A stretch of DNA of 64,000 nt from Rhodococcus spongiicola (lineage in GTDB: Bacteria; Actinomycetota; Actinomycetes; Mycobacteriales; Mycobacteriaceae). The DNA is taken from NCBI RefSeq assembly GCF_004011835.1, contig NZ_RKLN01000002.1, forward strand, positions 539,469 to 603,468, read 5' to 3'. Within the stretch, counting starts at the first letter, position 1. Each line of letters begins with the position of its first letter. The position numbers were made by a program, and so were the translations under genes. The notes below the pieces were generated by a model. It did no database searches and was not told the DNA's origin. It saw only the letters and a program-made list of their open reading frames with translations. This document shows, in pieces, positions 22,361 through 32,130 of the stretch.

Positions 22361-22843
22361 ATGCGCGTATACCTGGGTGCCGACCACGCCGGCTTCGAAC
22401 GCAAGAACCAGATCATCGAACACCTCACCGCGAACGGCCACGAGGCCATCGACTGCGGTGCGCACGCCTACGACGCCCTCGACGACTACCCGGCCTTCTG
22501 CATCGAGGCGGCCCGCCGCGTCGTGGCCGACCCGGGCAGCCTGGGCCTGGTCCTCGGCGGCAGCGGCAACGGCGAGCAGATCGCCGCGAACAAGGTGCCC
22601 GGCGCACGGTGCGCACTGGCCTGGAGCGTCGAGACCGCGCAACTCGCGCGCCAGCACAACAACGCCCAGCTGATCGGTATCGGCGGTCGCATGCACACCC
22701 TCGAGGAGACCCTCGCGATCGTCGACGCCTTCCTGTCGACGCCGTGGTCGCAGGAGGAGCGCCACCAACGCCGCATCGACATCCTCGCCGAGTACGAGAA
22801 GACGGGCGTGGCTCCCGCGGTCCCCGGCGCTCCCGAAGCCTAG
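22361..22843 (+). CDS. rpiB: Ribose-5-phosphate isomerase B
   Basis: This 160-residue enzyme interconverts ribulose 5-phosphate and ribose 5-phosphate in the pentose phosphate pathway. MRVYLGADHAGFERK is the typical N-terminus. GGSGNGEQIAANK carries Glu72 in the place of the active-site Cys of E. coli RpiB; M. tuberculosis RpiB likewise uses a Glu base there. The ARQHNNAQ segment holds the other conserved residues. The ATG at 22,361 has GGGG four bases upstream; a longer in-frame extension would run into the tandem repeats. It is followed after 10 bases by nei2, as in the mycobacterial Rv2465c-Rv2464c pair. Confidence 0.95.
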   Translation: MRVYLGADHAGFERKNQIIEHLTANGHEAIDCGAHAYDALDDYPAFCIEAARRVVADPGSLGLVLGGSGNGEQIAANKVPGARCALAWSVETAQLARQHNNAQLIGIGGRMHTLEETLAIVDAFLSTPWSQEERHQRRIDILAEYEKTGVAPAVPGAPEA

Positions 22844-22853
22844 GCAGGCCGCT

Positions 22854-23651
22854 TTGCCCGAGGGCCACACGCTGCACCGACTTGCGCGCCTGCACCACCG
22901 TCGGTTCGCGGGATCCCCGGTGCGCGTGTCCAGCCCGCAGGGGCGATTCGCCGAGGATGCGGCCCTGATCGACCGCCGCGTCCTCGTCCGATCCGATGCC
23001 TGGGGCAAGCACCTGTGGCATCACTACGAGGGCGGCCTCGTAGTCCACGTCCATCTGGGTCTGTACGGAACCTTCACCGAGTCCGCGGTGCCGCTCGAAC
23101 CTCCTGTGGGGCAGGTCCGCATGCGCATGGTCGGCGCCGCGTACGGTGCGGATCTACGCGGTCCCACCGCGTGTGAGGTGCTCCATCCACCACAGGTCGC
23201 GGCGATCGAGGCGCGGCTGGGGCCCGATCCACTGCGCAAGGACGCCGATCCCGAGCGCGTGTGGGCGCGCATCTCCACGTCGCCGACACCGATCGGCGCC
23301 CTGCTGATGGATCAGGCGGTCATCGCCGGTGTCGGGAACGTCTACCGGGCCGAGATCCTGTTTCGGCACGGGATCAACCCCCAGCGCCCCGGTCGCCGCG
23401 TGAGCCGCGCCGAGTTCGATGCGTTGTGGGCCGACCTCGTCGATCTCATGAGGATCGGGGTGCGCCGCGGCAAGATGCACGTGGTGCGTCCCGAGGACGA
23501 TCACGGCGAGCCGGCGTACGCGAAGGATCGTCCGCGCACCTACACCTACCGGAGAGCAGGATCGGCGTGCCGCATCTGCGGCACGCCGATCGCTCACATC
23601 GTGATGAAAGGGCGCAACCTGTTCTGGTGCCCCACTTGTCAGGCTGACTAA
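22854..23651 (+). CDS. nei2: Endonuclease VIII-like DNA glycosylase (Fpg/Nei family)
   Basis: This 265-residue base-excision repair enzyme removes oxidised bases and nicks the abasic site. The start is TTG, fixed by the mature N-terminus PEGHT, in which Pro2 is the Schiff-base nucleophile and Glu3 the catalytic acid. The helix-two-turn-helix part holds GVGNVYRAEILF with the conserved Asn. The C-terminal zinc finger is CRICG and CPTC (last 30 residues). It matches Rv2464c. Its stop overlaps the stop of the convergent membrane protein gene by four bases (23,648-23,651). Confidence 0.95.
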   Translation: MPEGHTLHRLARLHHRRFAGSPVRVSSPQGRFAEDAALIDRRVLVRSDAWGKHLWHHYEGGLVVHVHLGLYGTFTESAVPLEPPVGQVRMRMVGAAYGADLRGPTACEVLHPPQVAAIEARLGPDPLRKDADPERVWARISTSPTPIGALLMDQAVIAGVGNVYRAEILFRHGINPQRPGRRVSRAEFDALWADLVDLMRIGVRRGKMHVVRPEDDHGEPAYAKDRPRTYTYRRAGSACRICGTPIAHIVMKGRNLFWCPTCQAD

Positions 23652-24475
23652 AAGCCGAAGTCGCCGAAGTCGCCCCCGCCGAAGTCGCCGCCGCCGAAGT
23701 CGCCGCCGCCGAAGTCGCCGCCGCCGAAGTCGCCGCCGCCGAAGTCGCCGCCGTCCATCGCGGTGTAGTCCTCGCCGCCACCGAAGTCCCCACCTTCGGC
23801 GCCGTCACCGGCCATACCGTCCTCGAGGCCGGCCTCGTAGCCGTCGGCGAACTCGTCGGCGTCATAAGGAACCCCGGCCATGCCGGAGAACATGGCCGAG
23901 AACAGGAACATCGACCCGACGCCCCAAGCGCCCGCGACGAGCGCCGGCTTCCACCACGGCTCGGAGTACCAGCCCGCCGGGACCGGACGTCCGGCAACCC
24001 GGCCGCCGGGGTAGTAGTTGGGCGTGCGCGCCGACGGGTTCGGCGACGCCGCCACCTGACGACCCTCGAACTCGATCTCCCGGTCCTCGGTGACAGCACC
24101 GGCCGACTTCTGCCCGTCGATGCTCGGGACCTCCGGGCCGGGATCCATGCCCATCGCGGTGCGCGCGGCACGGATGTAGTAGAGGCCTTCGAGGGCGGTC
24201 TGCTTGGCCAAACGCGCCTGCACGGGCGTCGTGGCCTGCTCGATCTGTGAACCGGCGGCGGTGTACCGCTCGGATGCGTCTGCGAGCGCCTGCTTGGAGG
24301 CGTCGTCGGTGCCGGTGAGATTGAAGACCTGGCCACCGAGTCGCTCGATCGCCTGGCGAGCATCCGCCTTGGCGTCGTCGAGTTGGTTCGCCGTACCGGC
24401 CTTGTCCTTGTTCTGGCTCTTCATGACCAGAAAGACGACGGCGGCGAGAACGGCGGCGATGAGAAGGAGTTCCAC
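23648..24475 (-). CDS. Single-pass membrane protein with C-terminal GGGDF repeats
   Basis: This protein has 275 residues and no family that I can name with confidence (it has a DUF1542-like helical middle). A hydrophobic helix opens it (VELLLIAAVLAAVVFLVM, residues 1-18), followed by an Asp/Lys/Ala-rich helical stretch to about residue 90, a second hydrophobic stretch near 185-205, and a tail of about six GGGDF units ending GDFGDFGF. The tail is encoded by near-perfect 15-bp repeats (about 23,655-23,757). The GTG at 24,475 has GGAAGG about 6 bases upstream. The frame is open further upstream to 24,925, but that part is the antisense of two tRNA genes and is not protein. It is the last gene before the tRNAs and the tig cluster. 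Confidence 0.65.
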   Translation of the reverse strand: MELLLIAAVLAAVVFLVMKSQNKDKAGTANQLDDAKADARQAIERLGGQVFNLTGTDDASKQALADASERYTAAGSQIEQATTPVQARLAKQTALEGLYYIRAARTAMGMDPGPEVPSIDGQKSAGAVTEDREIEFEGRQVAASPNPSARTPNYYPGGRVAGRPVPAGWYSEPWWKPALVAGAWGVGSMFLFSAMFSGMAGVPYDADEFADGYEAGLEDGMAGDGAEGGDFGGGEDYTAMDGGDFGGGDFGGGDFGGGDFGGGDFGGGDFGDFGF

Positions 24476-24591
24476 GAGGTGCCTTCCGAGAGCGGCAAAG
24501 CGGACATGGCCCAGGGTACCGGGCGCTGATGTCCTGCGGACCTCTAGGTCTCGGCTCCATATCGATGGCATCGGCCGGACCAGGAACGAAC

Positions 24592-24631
24592 AAACCCCGG
24601 CCTCCGCGCTTGCGCAGATGGTCCGGGGTTT
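24592..24631 (-). terminator. Terminator of tRNA-Gly
   Basis: AAACCCCGG at 24,592-24,600 pairs with CCGGGGTTT at 24,623-24,631. On the minus strand TTTGTTCGTT follows the stem, giving a plausible intrinsic terminator seven bases after the tRNA 3' end. Confidence 0.7.
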
Positions 24632-24637
24632 CCTGAG

Positions 24638-24708
24638 AGGGGATGACGGGAATCGAACCCGCGTAGCCAGTTTGGAAGACTGGGGCTCTACCATTGAGCT
24701 ACATCCCC
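24638..24708 (-). tRNA. tRNA-Gly (anticodon TCC)
   Basis: The minus strand reads GGGGATGTAGCTCAATGGTA with a 7-bp acceptor stem closed by CATCCCC. The anticodon arm CCAGT-CTTCCAA-ACTGG places TCC in the loop, and the T arm GCGGG-TTCGATT-CCCGT follows. The length is 71 bases with T as the discriminator, and CCA is not encoded. Confidence 0.95.
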
Positions 24709-24847
24709 GTGCAAACGGCATTCGTGGGATCGCCAGTGGTGCCGTGTGCGAGATGAGACTGTACCGACCTCGCTTTGGAATTCCTAATCCGGGGGCCGTA
24801 GGATTCTGCCCCGGGTCCTCGCGAGGTTCGCGAAGTCCTGTTCCGGA

Positions 24848-24924
<77 letters not shown>

Positions 24925-25011
24925 ATCGCGCGACGGAGCCGCGGACGCGGCCCAGTCGCGTACGAACGACATATCGAACTGAGCATCACCCGCAAAAAAG
25001 GAGTCAGATCC

Positions 25012-26370
25012 GTGAAGAGCACCGTCGAGCAGCTCAGCCCGACGCGAGTCCGTATCAACGTTGAGGTGCCCTTCGAGGAGCTCAAGTCGGATTTCGACAA
25101 GGTCTACAAGACGCTCGCGCAGCAGGTCCGTCTCCCCGGCTTCCGGCCGGGCAAGGCTCCGGCGAAACTGCTCGAGGCCCGCGTCGGTCGTGGCGCCGTG
25201 CTCGAGCAGGTCGTCAACGACGCTCTGCCGTCCCGCTACTCCGAGGCCGTCTCGGCGTCCGAGGTGAAAGCCATCGGTCAGCCGGACATCGAAGTCACGA
25301 AGCTCGAGGACGGCGAGGAGCTCGCGTTCACCGCCGAGGTCGACGTCCGCCCGGAGATCACCCTCCCCGAGTTCAGCACGATCTCGGTCACGGTCGATCC
25401 GATCGAGATCACCGACGAGGCCGTCGACGAGCAACTGCTGTCGCTGCGTCAGCGTTTCGGCACGCTCACGGGCGTCGAGCGCCCTGTGCAGGACGGCGAC
25501 TTCGTTTCGATCGATCTGTCCGCCACCGTCGACGGTGAGGACGTACCGGAGGCCTCCACCGCCGGTCTGTCCCACGAGGTCGGCTCCGGTCAGCTGATCG
25601 AGGGCCTCGACGAGGCGATCGTCGGCGTCGGCGTCGGTGAGTCGAAGGAATTCACGTCCAACCTGGTTGCGGGCGAGCACGCCGGCCAGGAAGCCGTCAT
25701 CACCGTCACCGTCAACTCGGTCAAGGAGCGCGAGTTGCCCGTGGCCGATGACGAGTTCGCTCAGATGGCAAGCGAGTTCGATACCCTCGCGGAACTCGAG
25801 GCTGACTTGCGCGAGCGCGTCGGGCGAGTCCGCAAGGTCGAGCAGGCAGGCCAGATCCGCGACAAGGTCCTGGAGTCGCTGCTCGAGACCGTCGAGGTTC
25901 CGCTGCCCGAGGCCGTCGTCCAGGCGGAGGTCGATGCCGCCCTCCACGATGCCATTCATGGTCTCGACCACGACGAGGCGAAGCTCAACGAGCTGCTCGA
26001 GGAGCAGGGCACCACGCGCGAGCAGTTCGACGCAGACGCAAAGGAGTCCGCTGAGCGCTCGGTGAAGACCCAGCTGCTGCTCGACGCCATCGCCGATGCC
26101 GCAGGCACCACCGTCGGCCAGGATGAGCTCACCGAGCGGATCCTTTTCCAGGCGCAGCGCTACGGCATGGCTCCGGAGGAGTTCATTCAGCAGATCCAGC
26201 AGGCCAACCAGCTCGGCGCCGTCTTCGCGGACGTCCGCCGCGGCAAGGCGCTCGCGGGCGTAGTCGAAGCCGCCACGGTAACCGACACTGCGGGCGAGAC
26301 GGTCGATACCGCCGAGATGTTCGGCGCGGCCGAGTCGACCGAGGGTGACGACGCCGAGGGTGACAAGTAG
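25012..26370 (+). CDS. tig: Trigger factor (ribosome-associated chaperone and peptidyl-prolyl isomerase)
   Basis: This 452-residue chaperone binds the ribosome exit tunnel and shields nascent chains. The N-terminal ribosome-binding domain holds the signature GFRPGKAP near residues 43-50. An FKBP-like isomerase domain spans about 150-240 ([18 protein letters not shown], then [15 protein letters not shown]). A long helical C-terminal domain follows, ending in an acidic tail. The GTG start has AAGGAG 8 bases upstream. The order tig-clpP1-clpP2-clpX is the usual bacterial protein quality cluster. A perfect hairpin after the stop separates its transcript from clpP1. Confidence 0.97.
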   Translation: MKSTVEQLSPTRVRINVEVPFEELKSDFDKVYKTLAQQVRLPGFRPGKAPAKLLEARVGRGAVLEQVVNDALPSRYSEAVSASEVKAIGQPDIEVTKLEDGEELAFTAEVDVRPEITLPEFSTISVTVDPIEITDEAVDEQLLSLRQRFGTLTGVERPVQDGDFVSIDLSATVDGEDVPEASTAGLSHEVGSGQLIEGLDEAIVGVGVGESKEFTSNLVAGEHAGQEAVITVTVNSVKERELPVADDEFAQMASEFDTLAELEADLRERVGRVRKVEQAGQIRDKVLESLLETVEVPLPEAVVQAEVDAALHDAIHGLDHDEAKLNELLEEQGTTREQFDADAKESAERSVKTQLLLDAIADAAGTTVGQDELTERILFQAQRYGMAPEEFIQQIQQANQLGAVFADVRRGKALAGVVEAATVTDTAGETVDTAEMFGAAESTEGDDAEGDK

Positions 26371-26427
26371 AGGCAGACCCTCGCGACGTCTGTGATGTCG
26401 TCAGAGGACGTCTTGCAGGGAACGACT

Positions 26428-26445
26428 TTTCCGCTTTCAGCGAAG
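26428..26445 (+). promoter_or_regulatory. ClgR-like box upstream of clpP1
   Basis: The core CGCTTTCAGCG with flanking AAG matches the recalled ClgR consensus (WNNWCGCYNANRGCGWWS) at all but two positions. ClgR activates clpP1P2 in mycobacteria, corynebacteria and streptomycetes. The last five bases overlap the 5' arm of the tig terminator, so terminator and activator site share DNA. Confidence 0.5.
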
Positions 26446-26488
26446 TAGGGCGGCACCGGGACTCCGGTGCCGCCCTACTTCGTTAGTG
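26441..26488. terminator. Perfect 19-bp hairpin between tig and clpP1
   Basis: Arms 26,441-26,459 and 26,464-26,482 are perfect complements around the loop GACT, with TTAGTGT after the stem. This strong intrinsic terminator ends the tig transcript 70 bases after its stop codon and 47 bases before the clpP1 start. Confidence 0.88.
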
Positions 26489-26529
26489 TCTGTGTCAGGC
26501 CCCAACGACTTATCCAGAAGGCAGGTACC

Positions 26530-27138
26530 GTGACTTACCAGAATCCCGCCATGACTTCGGCCACCTCAGGTCTGAATCTCAGCGACTCGGTGTACGAACG
26601 CCTGCTTCGCGAGCGCATCATCTTCCTCGGTACCCAGGTGGACGACGACATCGCGAACAAGCTGTGCGCTCAGATCTTGCTGTTGTCGGCGGAGGATCCG
26701 ACGAGAGACATCAACCTCTACATCAACTCGCCCGGCGGTTCGGTCACGGCCGGCATGGCGATCTACGACACCATGCAGTTCGCCGAGTGCGACGTCGCGA
26801 CCTTCGGCATGGGTCTGGCCGCCTCGATGGGGCAGTTCTTGCTGTCGGCTGGCACGAAGGGCAAGCGGTATGCACTGCCGCACGCACGGATCATGATGCA
26901 TCAGCCGTCCGCCGGTATCGGTGGCACCGCGTCCGACATCGCGATCATGGCGGAGCAGTTCGCGCACACCAAGCGCGAGATGGCCGAGCTCATCGCCGAG
27001 CACACCGGCCAGACGGTCGAGCAGATCACCGCCGATTCGGACCGGGATCGTTGGTTCACCGCCAAGGAGGCGCTCGAGTACGGCTTCGTCGATCACGTCG
27101 TCGCCCGCGCGCGGCAAGCGGGTGGCACCGGCAACTAG
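26530..27138 (+). CDS. clpP1: ATP-dependent Clp protease proteolytic subunit 1
   Basis: This 202-residue serine peptidase forms one ring of the mixed ClpP1P2 tetradecamer that degrades proteins unfolded by ClpX or ClpC. The catalytic triad is Ser99 (GLAASMG), His124 (MMHQPSAG) and Asp172 (DSDRDRW). [11 protein letters not shown] shapes the oxyanion region. The GTG at 26,530 has GAAGG upstream; the ATG at 26,551 is an alternative that would give 195 residues. It is followed by clpP2 after 49 bases and preceded by a ClgR-like box. Confidence 0.96.
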   Translation: MTYQNPAMTSATSGLNLSDSVYERLLRERIIFLGTQVDDDIANKLCAQILLLSAEDPTRDINLYINSPGGSVTAGMAIYDTMQFAECDVATFGMGLAASMGQFLLSAGTKGKRYALPHARIMMHQPSAGIGGTASDIAIMAEQFAHTKREMAELIAEHTGQTVEQITADSDRDRWFTAKEALEYGFVDHVVARARQAGGTGN

Positions 27139-27187
27139 GCCCGCGCCCGTCCAACGCCCTTCTGCACAGACCACCCTTGGAGAACCG

Positions 27188-27946
27188 ATGACCAACCTGT
27201 TCGATCCTCGTGCTCACGACGGCAGTACCGCGCATGGTCCCGGCAGCGGTGCCGCCCATGATCTCGGTGGCCGTGCCGCCCATGATCTCGGTGGCCGTGC
27301 CGCCCATGATCTCGGCGGCCGAGCTCCGGCCGGCGCGCAGTCCCGCTACATCCTGCCGTCGTTCATCGAGCACTCCAGCTACGGCGTCAAGGAGTCCAAC
27401 CCGTACAACAAGCTGTTCGAGGAGCGGATCATCTTCCTCGGCACGCAGGTGGACGACGCGTCGGCGAACGACATCATGGCCCAGTTGCTGGTGCTCGAGT
27501 CGCTCGATCCGGACCGTGACATCACGATGTACATCAACTCGCCCGGTGGCTCGTTCACGTCGCTCATGGCGATCTACGACACTATGCAGTACGTGCGAGC
27601 CGACATCACGACCGTGTGCCTCGGCCAGGCGGCCTCCGCGGCCGCGGTGCTGCTCGCGGCCGGCTCCCGCGGCAAGCGCCTCGCGCTGCCGAACGCCCGC
27701 GTCCTGATCCATCAGCCGGCGACCGGCGGTATCCAGGGTCAGGTCTCGGACCTCGAGATCCAGGCGGCAGAAATCGAGCGGATGCGTCGCCTCATGGAGA
27801 CGACCCTGTCGAAGCACACTGGCAAGGATCCCGACGTAATCCGCAAGGACACCGATCGCGACAAGATCCTCACCGCCGAGGAGGCCAAGGAGTACGGCAT
27901 CATCGACGACGTGCTCGAGTACCGGAAGCTCTCCATCCAGAAGTGA
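27188..27946 (+). CDS. clpP2: ATP-dependent Clp protease proteolytic subunit 2 with repeat-bearing N-terminal extension
   Basis: This is the second ClpP subunit, 252 residues long, with triad Ser150 (GQAASAAAV), His175 (VLIHQPATGG) and Asp225 (DTDRDK). Conservation with M. tuberculosis ClpP2 (about 214 residues) begins near residue 50 at AQSRYILPSFIEHSSYGVKESNPYN. The extra N-terminus holds three exact 8-residue repeats AAHDLGGR (residues 22-45) encoded by 24-bp tandem repeats. ClpP subunits lose an N-terminal propeptide by self-cleavage, so the extension may be removed on assembly. The ATG at 27,188 is the only good start; it has GGAGAA upstream. It forms an operon with clpP1. Confidence 0.95.
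   Translation: MTNLFDPRAHDGSTAHGPGSGAAHDLGGRAAHDLGGRAAHDLGGRAPAGAQSRYILPSFIEHSSYGVKESNPYNKLFEERIIFLGTQVDDASANDIMAQLLVLESLDPDRDITMYINSPGGSFTSLMAIYDTMQYVRADITTVCLGQAASAAAVLLAAGSRGKRLALPNARVLIHQPATGGIQGQVSDLEIQAAEIERMRRLMETTLSKHTGKDPDVIRKDTDRDKILTAEEAKEYGIIDDVLEYRKLSIQK
27251..27322. repeat. 24-bp coding tandem repeats in clpP2
   Basis: GCCGCCCATGATCTCGGTGG plus CCGT is repeated at 27,251-27,274 and 27,275-27,298, with a third, slightly diverged copy at 27,299-27,322. The reading frame is preserved because 24 is a multiple of three. Confidence 0.95.
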
Positions 27947-28234
27947 CTGCGACATCCCGGTCCGCCGACACGCCGAGTTCTCTGGTTGCGGCGGGCCGGG
28001 GTGTATACGGGTCAAGCTTGGGTATTCCACGCTGATTTCGCGGGCAAGATTCGTCCGATGTAACAAAGTTTGCACTGGGGGAATAGCGGGCTTTTGGTCG
28101 ACCTCGTTCGCGATCTGCGGGTACGGTCACACCATGACCCCTCGAACCTGACCCGGGATGCGGAGTCGCTGGATGGCTTTGCGGGAGTGGGTGTCGGGGT
28201 TTGCACGTAGACAAGGAAGTAGGGACCTTACGAG

Positions 28235-29512
<1,278 letters not shown>

Positions 29513-29533
29513 CGGGCGAGGGATCTCACCAAG

Positions 29534-29565
29534 CTTCCTGACGGGGCGACTTCCTGACTGGGCGC
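29534..29565. repeat. 16-bp tandem duplication after clpX
   Basis: CTTCCTGACGGGGCGA (29,534-29,549) is followed directly by CTTCCTGACTGGGCGC (29,550-29,565), with three differences. It sits between convergent clpX and the LacI-family gene. Confidence 0.85.
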
Positions 29566-29612
29566 GTATGCGCCGGAGGCCGCTGGCTGCCCGGTCGGCC
29601 CTCCAAACCTGA

Positions 29613-30668
29613 TCAATCGTCGCTGGCCCTGGTCACCGGCAGTCCGGATGATCTGCGGGGGATCAGCGTGGGAAGAGCATGCCGGATCGGGTCGTTGACA
29701 GGCGTAGGCGCGAGCATCAGATCGAGAGCGGTTGCTGCGATCTGGTCGAAGGGCGTGCGTACCGAGGTCAGGGGGACCGACAGTAGGTGCGCAAGCGGGA
29801 TGTCGTTGTATCCGACGAGCGCGAAATCGTCACCGACGGACAGGGATCGTTCGTGTGCTGCAGCCATGGCGCCCAGGGCTAGGTTGTCGTTCGCTGCGAA
29901 GACTGCGGTGGGGCGCGCGGACGAACCGAACAGACGACGACCGGCTTCCGCACCGTTTTCGATTCCGAAGCCCGATTCGATGATCCAATCCGGGTCCGTC
30001 TCGATACCTGCTTCGTTCAGAGCCCGCATACTCCCGGCGAGGCGGCCGGTGGCCGTCGAGGTGAACAGTGGCCCGGGTAGTACGGCGATATCGGTGTGCC
30101 CGAGGTCTATGAGGTGTCGGGTGGCGAGGTAGCCGCCGGCCTCATCGTCACCGAGCGAGGATGGGCTGATGCCGTCGGTGCGAAGGACGAGGGCGTGCGG
30201 GATGCCTTCCTGACGCAGCTGCTGCGGCAAGGCGTCCTTCCGCTGGCTCGAGGCGATGATCAAGCCGTCGACATTGCGGCTCAGAAGCGTCTGCGCCGCC
30301 TCTTGCGTGTCCGTCGGGTCGTCGCCGGTGGTGGCTACCACGGTGAAGTAGCCGATCCGGTTCGCTGCCCGTTCGATCGCTTCGAACATGAGGGCCATGA
30401 CGGTGTCGGACAGCCGCGGTACGAGAACTCCGATCGTGGCGGTTTTGCCGCGGCGCAGGTTGGAGGCGAACGTGTTGCGGCGGTAGCCGAGGGAGGCAGC
30501 GACGGCTCGCACGCGCTCTGCTGTAGCCGTTCGTGAGGCCGGGACCCGGTCGTCGAGGATCCGGCTCACCGTCGATGGGCTTACGCCGGCTGCCGTGGCG
30601 ACGTCACGCAGGGTGACGGGTGCATGCCTGTCCGGCGTCGGTCGCGACGCGCTCAGTCCTGATTCCAT
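29613..30668 (-). CDS. LacI-family transcriptional regulator
   Basis: This 351-residue repressor has an N-terminal LacI helix-turn-helix at about residues 18-40 (TLRDVATAAGVSPSTVSRIL) and the hinge helix RTATAERVRAVAASLGY. A periplasmic-binding-protein-like effector domain follows (IGVLVPRLSDTVMALMFEAI, then AVFAANDNLALGAMAA). The ATG at 30,668 was chosen; the frame is open upstream but only over the promoter. It diverges from a DapA-family lyase gene, with a triple-core operator in between, so it most likely represses that gene, the Nramp-like gene and perhaps itself. The effector is presumably the substrate of that pathway, unknown. Confidence 0.92.
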   Translation of the reverse strand: MESGLSASRPTPDRHAPVTLRDVATAAGVSPSTVSRILDDRVPASRTATAERVRAVAASLGYRRNTFASNLRRGKTATIGVLVPRLSDTVMALMFEAIERAANRIGYFTVVATTGDDPTDTQEAAQTLLSRNVDGLIIASSQRKDALPQQLRQEGIPHALVLRTDGISPSSLGDDEAGGYLATRHLIDLGHTDIAVLPGPLFTSTATGRLAGSMRALNEAGIETDPDWIIESGFGIENGAEAGRRLFGSSARPTAVFAANDNLALGAMAAAHERSLSVGDDFALVGYNDIPLAHLLSVPLTSVRTPFDQIAATALDLMLAPTPVNDPIRHALPTLIPRRSSGLPVTRASDD

Positions 30669-30806
30669 GCTCTGCCTCGATTCCACTCCACGCCTACCTA
30701 TCTGTCTGCTCATGCTGCTCGAACATCGCCCGCCAGAAAGCCTAAGGAGGCCGCTCCGACTCGTGACCTTTGACGGTTCATCTCGCGACCCTTGACCTTG
30801 TGACCC

Positions 30807-30836
30807 TTGACACAGGGACCAGGCTACAAGCACGAT
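30807..30836 (+). promoter_or_regulatory. Candidate promoter of the DapA-like gene
   Basis: TTGACA at 30,807-30,812 matches the -35 consensus, and CACGAT at 30,831-30,836 is a weak -10 at 18-base spacing. The LacI-type operator begins on the next base, so a bound repressor would cover the start site. Confidence 0.45.
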
Positions 30837-30872
30837 GCAAACGTTCCCGGAAACGTTACCGGAAACGTTTGC
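30837..30872. promoter_or_regulatory. Triple-core LacI-type operator
   Basis: This 36-bp near-perfect palindrome is bounded by GCAAACGTT (30,837-30,845) and AACGTTTGC (30,864-30,872). Three AACGTT cores start at 30,840, 30,852 and 30,864, exactly 12 bp apart. AACGTT with a central CG is typical of LacI-family operators, and the divergent LacI gene is the obvious partner. Confidence 0.75.
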
Positions 30873-30911
30873 GCATCATGGTTTTGCACCACGACGAAGA
30901 AGGAAGATTGC

Positions 30912-31847
30912 ATGTCACTCGACCTCCGAGGACTTGTCCCGGCCCCAGTCACCCCGTTCAAAAGGGACGAATCCCTCGACTTCGAGGCGATCAACCGCCT
31001 CGGGTCCTGGCTCGCCGGTGTGGACGGAGTCAAGGGTCTGGTCGTTCTAGGTCACGCCGGGGAGGGCACCTTCCTCACCGCCGGTGAGCAGGCGGCCGTG
31101 ATCTCGGCGTTCCGGGAAGCAGTTGACGACCGTGTCCCGATCATCGCGGGCATCACGGGCGAGGGAACCGCCGTCGCAGCCGAAGAAGCCAAGCGGGCGG
31201 TGAGCGTCGGCGCTGCCGCAGGGCTCGTCTACCCGTCCCACGGATGGCTACGATTCGGCTTTCAGAAGGGCGCGCCACAGGATCGCTACCGGCAGATCCA
31301 CGAGGAATCCGGTCTGCCGCTAATCCTGTTCCAATACCCCGACGTCACCAAGGCCACCTACGATCTCGAAACCCAACTCGAGATCGCCGCTCAACCGGGT
31401 GTGTTCGCCACCAAGAACGGCGTGCGCAACATGCGACGCTGGGACACCGAAATCCCGGTACTCCGGGCAGAGAACCCCGACCTGCAGATCCTCACCTGCC
31501 ACGACGAGTACCTGCTCCACACGATGTTCGACGTCGACGGTGCCCTCGTCGGATACGGGGGACTCGCGCCCGAGCCACTGGTCGAACTGATCGCCGCGGG
31601 AAAGGCCAAGGACTACGCCGCTGCCCGGGCCATCCACGACCGCTTGCTGCCGGTAACCCGCACCGTCTACCACCGCGGCTCACACATGGAGGGCACCGTC
31701 GCCCTCAAGGAAGGCTTGGTTGCCCGGGGCGTCCTCGAACACGCCACCGTTCGCCCGCCGCTTCTGCCTCTGGCTGCGGGAGCAGGCTCCGAGATTGCCA
31801 AGGCCCTCGAATCCGCGGGCCTGAACTCGGTCGTCGCCTACGTGTAG
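30912..31847 (+). CDS. DapA/NanA-family aldolase-lyase, substrate unknown
   Basis: This TIM-barrel class I lyase of the dihydrodipicolinate synthase/N-acetylneuraminate lyase family has 311 residues. The Schiff-base Lys168 lies in VFATKNGVRN, and Tyr142 in LFQYPD is the usual proton relay. The GTTGE loop of true DapA is replaced by GHAGEG (47-52), so lysine synthesis is unlikely; catabolic members cleave or dehydrate 2-keto sugar acids and related pyruvate adducts. The ATG at 30,912 has AAGGAAG about 6 bases upstream. It diverges from the LacI gene and is followed, after 230 bases, by the leader ORF and transporter. Regulator, enzyme and transporter together look like a small catabolic module. 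Confidence 0.85.
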   Translation: MSLDLRGLVPAPVTPFKRDESLDFEAINRLGSWLAGVDGVKGLVVLGHAGEGTFLTAGEQAAVISAFREAVDDRVPIIAGITGEGTAVAAEEAKRAVSVGAAAGLVYPSHGWLRFGFQKGAPQDRYRQIHEESGLPLILFQYPDVTKATYDLETQLEIAAQPGVFATKNGVRNMRRWDTEIPVLRAENPDLQILTCHDEYLLHTMFDVDGALVGYGGLAPEPLVELIAAGKAKDYAAARAIHDRLLPVTRTVYHRGSHMEGTVALKEGLVARGVLEHATVRPPLLPLAAGAGSEIAKALESAGLNSVVAYV

Positions 31848-32080
31848 CGGAGGACAAGTCCGGTCCTGTCGGAGCGCTTGTCGCTGCACACCCATTCGGT
31901 GTCGATACGGGTGTCGTCGTCGGCCCGCGGAGTGTGGGTCGACGACCACGCCTTCGCAGACTCCAGCCCACACTCGCCCCGATGCCCCGGCCGTCATGAG
32001 TCTCAGTTCGCGCCGTCAGCGGAAGATGGCCCCCGATCTGCACCCCCTGGTCTGGCCTATCACCGCCTGAGGTTCGAATA
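31848..32080. other. Gap without recognised gene
   Basis: I see no convincing coding sequence here on either strand. It probably holds the end of the lyase transcript and a promoter for the transporter. The last 19 bases contain the 5' arm of the leader hairpin. Confidence 0.6.
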
Positions 32081-32130
32081 ATGGAAGGAATGCTCACAGA
32101 TGGGGAAAACAAGCTCGTACCTCAGGCGGT
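32062..32130 (+). promoter_or_regulatory. RBS-sequestering inverted repeat in the transporter leader
   Basis: ACCGCCTGAGGT (32,062-32,073) and ACCTCAGGCGGT (32,119-32,130) are perfect 12-bp complements separated by 45 bases. The 5' arm contains the GAGG ribosome-binding site of the leader ORF, and the 3' arm lies inside that ORF. Folded RNA would hide the site, and a translating ribosome would melt the stem. It is a candidate for translational or attenuation control of the transporter. Confidence 0.6.

Noticed and set aside
30912-31847. dapA, lysine biosynthesis
   Set aside because: The GTTGE loop is replaced by GHAGEG and the context is a LacI-regulated transporter module.
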